This document shows positions 15,647 through 20,406 of a stretch of 20,406 bases of DNA, in pieces. The position numbers were made by a program, and so were the translations under genes. This stretch comes from an uncultured Oceanospirillaceae bacterium (lineage in GTDB: Bacteria; Pseudomonadota; Gammaproteobacteria; Pseudomonadales; Oceanobacteraceae): NCBI GenBank assembly GCA_937974825.1, contig CALJVD010000198.1, positions 1 through 20,406 on the forward strand, written 5' to 3'. The stretch's first letter is position 1. Every line of letters starts with the position of its first letter. Below the pieces are notes generated by a model. That model saw nothing but the letters and a program-made list of their open reading frames with translations. It had not been told where the DNA came from and ran no database searches.

Positions 15647-15809
15647 ATGCCTGAGTCTTTAGCTGGTTCTATAAAAGCGGCTGCCATTCAGTTGGGGACA
15701 ACAAAACGCCTGCGCTAAACCTTGGTATAAGCGATATGGCAGAGAAGCGGGTCTTAAAGCCACGTTAGATTACTTACAACATGCCACTGCGGAGACGGTA
15801 AAAAAATGA
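15647..15809 (+). pseudogene. Small ORF, apparently frameshifted, coupled to the next gene
   Basis: From ATG 15647 one frame gives 23 residues (MPESLAGSIKAAAIQLG...) and stops at TAA 15716-15718. The +1 frame, open from 15675, has no ATG, GTG or TTG start. It continues as KPWYKRYGREAGLKATLDYL and ends in the TGA at 15807-15809, overlapping the next gene's ATG as ATGA. Removing a single base in the GGGG run at 15694-15697, or the AAAA run at 15703-15706, would join the two into a 53-residue protein. I do not recognise the product. It may be a decayed gene, a sequencing error in a real small gene, or a short ORF with recoding. The ribosome binding site before 15647 is poor. Confidence 0.4.
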
Positions 15810-16243
15810 CAACAGCAGAATTTACACTTTTAGCCGCTGGCCTGTTTTTTATGAACGGGTTATTAACAGGCGTATGGAAGTACGTTTCTATAATGAAAAC
15901 TGACAAAGCTAGAGCGCCTTATTATGTTGATGTCTCTCATCGTGCCAGTCTTATGTATGCCTTTGCGGCTATTTTAATTCGTGAGTTTATTCCGTACTCG
16001 CCTGTAGGTGAGACTCTGACGTTTTGGCTGGTGGCTGGACAGCTATTGTTCTTTGCATCGGCCATAGTGACCTATATGGTGCATGGCTTTTTAAAAGACA
16101 CAAATAATCAGCTAAAACGTCCGCATGTATTGGGTAAAAGACACCTTCCGACCATGCTTATTCGAGTGTATATGTGGTTTTTGGTGGCAGCCGAAATAGG
16201 CGGGTTTGCCGTGCTGTTATACGGGCTTATCATTAGCCTATAA
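15806..16243 (+). CDS. Unrecognised four-helix integral membrane protein
   Basis: A 145-residue protein with about four hydrophobic segments, near residues 5-25, 46-64, 72-96 and 118-144. Polar connectors are rich in Lys/Arg (KYVSIMKTDKARAPYYVDVSHRA and HGFLKDTNNQLKRPHVLGKRH). It lacks a cleavable signal peptide and should lie in the inner membrane. His and Arg residues next to helices (DVSHRASLMY, GKRHLPTMLIRVYMWF) could be functional, but no known motif is visible and I cannot assign a family. Its ATG overlaps the stop of the disrupted small frame upstream (ATGA), suggesting that the two were once translated together. It converges on a DUF6868-like gene, and no convincing terminator lies in the 39-base gap. 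Confidence 0.75.
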   Translation: MTTAEFTLLAAGLFFMNGLLTGVWKYVSIMKTDKARAPYYVDVSHRASLMYAFAAILIREFIPYSPVGETLTFWLVAGQLLFFASAIVTYMVHGFLKDTNNQLKRPHVLGKRHLPTMLIRVYMWFLVAAEIGGFAVLLYGLIISL

Positions 16244-16282
16244 AGCCAATCAGCATAATTGTCTTTTTGAAATAGTTAGGGG

Positions 16283-16525
16283 TTATCCCATAATCTTTAA
16301 GGAGAAATAGGGCAGTACAACAAATATCATTGTGAAGACTTTAAAGTTGCTTAAAAACTCAAAGTATTTTAATTCAATGACTTTCTTATCAAGCCCAAAC
16401 AGTTTGCTGTGTATGGATAACATCATTCCTTTTAACGAAATGATGAGTACCGTGGAAAGCATAAGGTAACTAATGGTTAAAATACTTACCCAGCCTAAAA
16501 ACTCGGTGACAAAATCGATGGTCAT
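16283..16525 (-). CDS. Small membrane protein, DUF6868-like
   Basis: An 80-residue protein with two hydrophobic segments (about 10-33 and 60-78) around a polar middle IHSKLFGLDKKVIELKYFEFL. The pattern FLGW near the start, IHSKLFGLD in the middle, and a C-terminal VLPYFSLKIMG matches, from memory, the DUF6868 family of short proteins in marine Gammaproteobacteria. Function is unknown. No strong ribosome binding site is visible. The gene is separated from its upstream neighbour by a clear terminator at 16564-16597, so it needs its own promoter. Confidence 0.75.
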   Translation of the reverse strand: MTIDFVTEFLGWVSILTISYLMLSTVLIISLKGMMLSIHSKLFGLDKKVIELKYFEFLSNFKVFTMIFVVLPYFSLKIMG

Positions 16526-16563
16526 TATCTTAGAAATCCATAGGTTAAGAGATTAGAGGTGGT

Positions 16564-16597
16564 AAAAACAACCAGTAGCGGTAGGCTCGACTGGTTG
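16564..16597 (-). terminator. Rho-independent terminator after the DUF4870-like gene
   Basis: On the minus strand CAACCAGT pairs perfectly with ACTGGTTG over a 13-base loop, followed by five T residues (A-run 16564-16568 on the plus strand). It lies just downstream of the gene ending at 16618. Confidence 0.82.
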
Positions 16598-16617
16598 CTA
16601 TAAAACGGAGTTGCTGG

Positions 16618-16977
16618 CTAGTTAAACGGTTTGTTTGAAGTGATTCTGGCTAAGCCTTTAATGACTCGAAACAGAGACCAAATAAAGACACCCAGTAGAA
16701 CAAGCCAGCCAATAAAAAAGAAAGCGGTAATAATACCGATGATGGACAAGCCTATGCTCCACCAAAAGGTCGTAATGATATTATCGTAGTGATCTTCATA
16801 GATTGAGCCGTTGGCATCACTTCGTTTAACCATGGCCCAAATACCACCAATGATCCACGAAATACCAGTAAAATAGCCGCCAATTAAAAGAGCGTAGGCA
16901 ATAATAGCATTGGTTTTAGCCATTTCATCTTGAGCTGACAAAGTAGTTTGGGTGTTTTGAGGTTCTAATTCTGACAT
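16618..16977 (-). CDS. Small integral membrane protein, DUF4870-like
   Basis: A 119-residue protein with a polar N-terminal tail (about residues 1-22) and three hydrophobic helices: about 23-50, including GGYFTGISWIIGGIWAMV, then about 70-90 and 92-112. The arrangement of a Gly-rich first helix, a charged connector with EDHYDNIITTFWWS, and a helical pair resembles DUF4870-type membrane proteins. Function is unknown. An AAGG site lies nine bases upstream of the ATG. On the minus strand TTGCAC and TTTTAT with 17 bases between could be its promoter. It is a separate unit: a terminator for the preceding DUF805 gene lies upstream, and its own terminator lies downstream. Confidence 0.8.
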   Translation of the reverse strand: MSELEPQNTQTTLSAQDEMAKTNAIIAYALLIGGYFTGISWIIGGIWAMVKRSDANGSIYEDHYDNIITTFWWSIGLSIIGIITAFFFIGWLVLLGVFIWSLFRVIKGLARITSNKPFN

Positions 16978-17031
16978 CTGTATTACCTTAAAAAAAGACG
17001 ATCAATAAAACAGCATGGTTATTGCAGGTGC

Positions 17032-17061
17032 AAAAAAGGCTAGCATGTGCCAACCTTTTTT
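17032..17061 (-). terminator. Strong intrinsic terminator after the DUF805 gene
   Basis: A 7-bp stem (GGTTGGC with GCTAGCC on the minus strand, two G-T pairs) closes a four-base loop. It is flanked by six A and six T residues (17056-17061 and 17032-17037), so it could work in both directions. It begins four bases past the DUF805 stop. Confidence 0.88.
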
Positions 17062-17065
17062 AAAA

Positions 17066-17413
17066 TTAAGCAGCAGCTTTTGGGTTTGGGCCATACTCGT
17101 TGTCATTAGGTTGACTGTCTAAGACCAAGAAAATTAATAATATGATGCCTAAAACTGGCACTAAGCCCAGTAGCACCCACCAACCAGAACGGCCAGTGTC
17201 ATGCAAGCGTCGTATGGCTACTGCAATACTTGGCACTAATACCGCAAGTGCATAAATCAAACCGATGACACCAGGGCTACCCAAAAAACCTTCAATAAAG
17301 CCGATAGCAAAAGAAATTAAAATGTTAAACAGCATAAACATCCAGTATTCCTTTCTTCTAGCACGTCCGTTAAATACTGCGTAGTTTTTTAAAACGTCTA
17401 AGTACCAATTCAT
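17066..17413 (-). CDS. DUF805 (YhaH-like) membrane protein
   Basis: A small inner-membrane protein of 115 residues with DUF805 signatures: NWYLDVLKNYAVFNGRARRKEYWMF at the N-terminus, then hydrophobic helices, then SIAVAIRRLHDTGRSGWWVLL and the NEYGPNP tail. Function of the family is unsettled; some members sit near stress or secretion genes. An ATG two codons upstream (17419) is also possible. I prefer the ATG at 17413 because the AAGGA site is eight bases from it but only two from the earlier ATG, and family members usually begin MNWY. It is transcribed alone and ends at a strong terminator. Confidence 0.9.
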   Translation of the reverse strand: MNWYLDVLKNYAVFNGRARRKEYWMFMLFNILISFAIGFIEGFLGSPGVIGLIYALAVLVPSIAVAIRRLHDTGRSGWWVLLGLVPVLGIILLIFLVLDSQPNDNEYGPNPKAAA

Positions 17414-17522
17414 AAGCATATTCCTTTACCCTGTTATTATTAAATCAGCAGACAAGGGCATAGTGTCTACTGACAGATAATTGAATTAGGTCAGACTCGT
17501 TGTATTGTAAGGCAAGGTGAAT

Positions 17523-17549
17523 AAACGGTAATGGTCTAGCTTCCCGTTT
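17523..17549 (-). terminator. Weak hairpin between the phr and DUF805 genes
   Basis: AAACGG (17523-17528) pairs with CCGTTT (17544-17549) over a 15-base loop. A T-run follows on the plus strand, but the neighbouring genes all lie on the minus strand, where only a partial T-run exists. The remainder of 17420-17682 is very AT-rich and holds no further feature I can support. Confidence 0.25.
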
Positions 17550-17682
17550 TTATTGACCAACTCCTTGCAGCCTGAATGTTCCCTTAAGTTATTATTTTTT
17601 ATAGCGTTTACTATGCATTAAGAAAAAGTATAGGTGGTTTTTATTATAATTCTATTAATCTTTTAAATAATTTTAATGAGCT

Positions 17683-19107
17683 TTAAAGCGTTAACAATTT
17701 AAAGGCATTCAACGCTCTTTGACGAGCAAATTTATGTTCAACAATGGGCTCAGGGTAATTGCATATTAGGCGTTGCTGCGCTGAAGGATTGTGTCGAGCG
17801 GCAGCAGGTAGTGTGCCCAGCTCCGGTATGAAGCGTGTTAAAAACTCACCATTAGAATCAAAGCGCTGTGATTGTGTGGTGGGATTGAAAATTCGGAAAT
17901 AAGGCACGCCATCGGCACCGGTCGAAGCGCTCCACTGCCAGCCACCATTGTTAGAAGCAAGGTCGGCATCTACTAAGTGATGGTTGAAAAACGCTTCGCC
18001 TTTACGCCAATCAATTAATAAATGTTTGGTTAAAAACATAGCACTGACCATGCGTAAGCGATTGTGCATCCAACCCTCGGTAAGCAGTTGGCGTTGGGCA
18101 GCATCGACTATGGGGTAGCCAGTACGACCTTCGCACCAAGCTTGAAAGTCGGCTTCACTATTGCGCCACTGCACTTGTTCGGTTTCTTCTTTAAAGGCCT
18201 TATGCATGCACAGCTTTGGAAAAGCGACCAGTAAATGGCGATAAAAATCGCGCCAAATAAGCTCGTTAACCCAACTGTCAAAACCCTGATTGCCACTTAT
18301 AAGCAATCCTTGATTGTGCAACATAGCAGTTTGTAAGCACTGTAACGGTGACAGTAAGCCGAGAGATAAATAAGTAGAAAGACGGCTGGTGGCATTGGCA
18401 GCAGGAAGATCACGCAGCTGTTGATAAGCTTCAGCACGCTCAGCAACAAACTCATTAAGGCGATTCTGTGCCTCATCTTCACTGATAGGCCACAGTGGGT
18501 CTTCTAAGTAGTTAAGGAGAGCGTTATTGGCTTGAGCACTACAGAGTTTGAATAATGCTTTTTGAACTGTTAATGGGCGCTTAAGTGGTTGCGCTAAAGG
18601 CGTAGCTATACGATTGTCAGCAAGATTTATCCATGCACGCTTAAAGGGTGAAAATACTTTAAAGGCTTGTCCTTGTTGGGTAAGTACAGTGCCAGGTTTT
18701 ACAATGCACTGGTCATGGAATTGGCTAATACTGATGCGTTGGTGACGGCACCAGTGTTTTACTTCGTTATCACGGCGCTTTTCATTAACTTCGTACTCGG
18801 CATTAAAGTATAGATGTTGAACATCGAGCTGGGTCATTGTTCGTTGTAGGCTGTGGATGCACTCTGTAAAAGTATCAGCCTTAATAATCAACAGCGGGAT
18901 ATTAAGCCGCTCTAATGATTCTTTTAGTCGCAAAATAGCATTTTTAATAAGCTGTATTTTACGAGGACCTAGCCCATGGTGCTGCCATTGTTTCTCGGTA
19001 ATATAGACAACACTTAGCACACCGCCGTCACTATTCTGACAGGCCGCCCAAAGTGCGGGGTTATCATGTGTACGTAAGTCTGTTCTAAACCAAACAAGCT
19101 GTGTCAT
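17683..19107 (-). CDS. phrB: Deoxyribodipyrimidine photolyase (class I CPD photolyase)
   Basis: Uses blue light and FADH- to split UV-induced cyclobutane pyrimidine dimers in DNA; 474 residues, close to E. coli PhrB. The N-terminal antenna domain begins TQLVWFRTDLRTHDNPALW. The C-terminal FAD domain carries WVNELIWRDFYRHLL, GRTGYPIVDAAQRQL, GWMHNRLRM and the signature NNGGWQWSASTGADGVPYFRIFNP. The antenna is probably a folate (MTHF), as in close relatives, but this is inferred. It follows the DUF523-DUF1722 gene after 12 bases on the same strand, so the two are likely cotranscribed; a ybgA-phr pairing is also known in E. coli. No strong ribosome binding site is seen. Confidence 0.96.
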   Translation of the reverse strand: MTQLVWFRTDLRTHDNPALWAACQNSDGGVLSVVYITEKQWQHHGLGPRKIQLIKNAILRLKESLERLNIPLLIIKADTFTECIHSLQRTMTQLDVQHLYFNAEYEVNEKRRDNEVKHWCRHQRISISQFHDQCIVKPGTVLTQQGQAFKVFSPFKRAWINLADNRIATPLAQPLKRPLTVQKALFKLCSAQANNALLNYLEDPLWPISEDEAQNRLNEFVAERAEAYQQLRDLPAANATSRLSTYLSLGLLSPLQCLQTAMLHNQGLLISGNQGFDSWVNELIWRDFYRHLLVAFPKLCMHKAFKEETEQVQWRNSEADFQAWCEGRTGYPIVDAAQRQLLTEGWMHNRLRMVSAMFLTKHLLIDWRKGEAFFNHHLVDADLASNNGGWQWSASTGADGVPYFRIFNPTTQSQRFDSNGEFLTRFIPELGTLPAAARHNPSAQQRLICNYPEPIVEHKFARQRALNAFKLLTL

Positions 19108-19119
19108 TGTGGGGTACCG

Positions 19120-20109
19120 TTAATTCGTATGCTGCTTTAAGCCTAATTCGTAAGGTAAGGTGTTTAGATACACTTGGTTGTAAGCGTATTGATTCACATT
19201 TTTATGAGTTTCTAGGTGCTGTTTTAATAACATCATTGGTGCGGTGATCGCTAGCCTACCTTGGTGATAGTGCGCAATGACTTGGTTTAGTTTTTCTTTG
19301 TCTTCGCCAGAAATCAGTTTCTTTAAATACCCTTGAATGTGCATCAAAGTATTAGTGTGCTGCTTAGGCGTGGCAGGCTTAGAAAGCGCATCCATAAGTT
19401 GGCGTATGTACTTTTGAGCAACTTGTGTGAGGTTTTGGTTTTTCAAGTCGGATAACAAGCGGCCAATGGACTTATAGTGCTGATCACTATGCGCCATAAC
19501 TAAGTACTTATAGCGAGCATGAAACTCAATTAAACCTTTAGCGCTAATCTCGCTGGCAAGAAATTGTTGCCAATCGTGGTAAGTGAGTACTCGAATAATA
19601 AAGTTTATACGCAGCGCTTCGTCGTCTAAACGACCGGCTTCTTCGACGGGCAGCAGCGGATGTATTTTAGTGAATGTATCGGCATAGATACCACGAGTGG
19701 TGTCAAGAACACTGCCATCCGGCGTATGGCGTTTAACCCCGTACAGCCCGCAACTTGGGCTTCTATCCATAAACACATAACCACAAACGTTCGCTTGTTT
19801 GCGGGCTTGTTTTTCAGCGTAACTTACTAAGGCATCGGTCACATCAACGCGCTTGTCGAGTACACCTTTTACACGAATGGTTGAATCGCTTGCCGAGTTG
19901 CTTACTAGCTGAATAGGGTCTCTGGGAGTACCCATACCAATGGCGACTTCTGGGCAGATAGAAACAAAGCTAAACAAGCCACTAAGCACCTCTGTGCAAA
20001 ATGCAGAGCGTTTATGAGTGCCATTGTAACGAACTTCTTCACCTAACAGGCATGAACTGATCCCTACAGTAATAACGGGTGAAGACGAGCGCTCCAATGG
20101 CCATGACAT
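19120..20109 (-). CDS. DUF523-DUF1722 fusion protein (TudS-like / YbgA-like)
   Basis: A 329-residue two-domain protein. The N-terminal DUF523 domain (about 12-155) has three invariant cysteine motifs: SSCLLGEEVRYNG (Cys20), CPEVAIGMGTPRDPIQLV (Cys52) and MDRSPSCG (Cys120). DUF523 includes TudS, a thiouracil desulfidase whose three cysteines hold a [4Fe-4S] cluster, so an iron-sulfur cluster is a reasonable inference here. The C-terminal DUF1722 (about 190-310; GLIEFHARYKYLVMAHSDQHYKSIGRL) is the domain of E. coli YbgA, of unknown function. Full-length and undisturbed. It lies between a DUF3185 gene (10-base gap) and phr (12-base gap) in one likely operon. The substrate is unproven. Confidence 0.88.
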   Translation of the reverse strand: MSWPLERSSSPVITVGISSCLLGEEVRYNGTHKRSAFCTEVLSGLFSFVSICPEVAIGMGTPRDPIQLVSNSASDSTIRVKGVLDKRVDVTDALVSYAEKQARKQANVCGYVFMDRSPSCGLYGVKRHTPDGSVLDTTRGIYADTFTKIHPLLPVEEAGRLDDEALRINFIIRVLTYHDWQQFLASEISAKGLIEFHARYKYLVMAHSDQHYKSIGRLLSDLKNQNLTQVAQKYIRQLMDALSKPATPKQHTNTLMHIQGYLKKLISGEDKEKLNQVIAHYHQGRLAITAPMMLLKQHLETHKNVNQYAYNQVYLNTLPYELGLKQHTN

Positions 20110-20119
20110 AAATGCTTAA

Positions 20120-20335
20120 TCACTTTCTGGTTAAAAGAAACAAACCCACCGCAATACTGGCAGCGCCTGCAATATAATAAAACATCACTTTGTCGGTAAG
20201 TGAGCCCGTAACAGCTTCGGTAAGCTGAGCACCAACAGAACCAGACAGTTGATAACCGTAAATGGCAATACCTGCGCCAATAACAGCTAGGGCGATACCC
20301 ACTGCTTTTGTAAGCATATTTGATTTATTCGACAT
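20120..20335 (-). CDS. DUF3185 family small membrane protein
   Basis: A 71-residue protein with two transmembrane helices, about 11-29 (AVGIALAVIGAGIAIYGYQ) and 52-68 (YYIAGAASIAVGLFLL). Between them is the family segment SVGAQLTEAVTGSLTDK. Function is unknown. The frame extends further upstream to an ATG at 20374. The start at 20335 is preferred because CTGGAG (plus strand 20341-20346) sits five bases from it and the family usually begins a few residues before the first helix. It is the first gene of the likely DUF3185 - DUF523/DUF1722 - phr transcript. No convincing promoter was identified in the 71 bases to the window edge. Confidence 0.85.
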   Translation of the reverse strand: MSNKSNMLTKAVGIALAVIGAGIAIYGYQLSGSVGAQLTEAVTGSLTDKVMFYYIAGAASIAVGLFLLTRK

Positions 20336-20406
20336 AATAACTCCAGTTAAAAGAGAATCCATAATAGAAAGCATAGCTTACTAATAGAGATACAATGTCT
20401 TAATTC

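Noticed and set aside
16244..16282. Terminator with CAAT/ATTG and a T-run after the four-helix membrane protein gene
   Set aside because: The stem is only four pairs, AT-rich and followed by TC before the T-run; too weak to call.
15502..17682. Defence island, toxin-antitoxin or prophage remnant in the accessory-looking stretch
   Set aside because: No toxin, antitoxin, nuclease, integrase or phage motif was found; the stretch holds only small membrane proteins and one disrupted small ORF.
20120..20374. Longer DUF3185 start at 20374
   Set aside because: The extra 13 residues are not preceded by a ribosome binding site, whereas the ATG at 20335 has CTGGAG at good spacing and gives the normal family length.

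Overview
The window reads as a chromosomal segment of a moderately AT-rich, Gram-negative gammaproteobacterium, most likely a marine Pseudomonadales/Oceanospirillales-type organism. The evidence is an outer-membrane porin and periplasmic proteins with Sec signal peptides, the OxyR/RecG pair, the gmk-rpoZ-spoT-ridA order that is shared in part with pseudomonads, and several small membrane-protein families common in marine Gammaproteobacteria. No tRNA, rRNA, insertion sequence, prophage, CRISPR array or integrase was seen. The taxonomic guess rests on recognised families and synteny, not on a search.

Left part (1-5603): the C-terminal end of an S1/P1-type nuclease, then a general porin with a strong terminator. 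Next is a tightly overlapping sulfate/thiosulfate ABC transporter operon (binding protein, CysT, CysW, CysA); the first two junctions are TAATG stop/start overlaps.

Middle (5604-11981): a heme catalase is preceded by an excellent candidate OxyR operator (three perfect ATAG/CTAT tetrads on an 11-bp period) and a perfect 12-bp inverted repeat. Convergent to it lie tetR, recG and oxyR, all on the minus strand. The OxyR protein keeps both redox cysteines at positions 199 and 208, so regulator and probable target sit 4 kb apart. Divergent from oxyR is a YeeZ-like extended SDR protein.

Stringent/nucleotide block (12031-15501, minus strand): gmk, rpoZ, spoT and ridA are closely packed. They link GMP phosphorylation, RNA polymerase omega and (p)ppGpp turnover, plus an imine-detoxifying enzyme.

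Right part (15502-20406): a small reading frame that appears frameshifted is coupled by ATGA to an unrecognised four-helix membrane protein. Then come three small membrane proteins (DUF6868-like, DUF4870-like, DUF805), two of which are followed by clear intrinsic terminators. Last is a minus-strand cluster of DUF3185, DUF523-DUF1722 (TudS/YbgA-like) and class I photolyase genes. Most of the window is ordinary core genome. The observations most worth following are the OxyR box and inverted repeat at the catalase promoter, the disrupted small ORF at 15647-15809, and the photolyase/DUF523 association.
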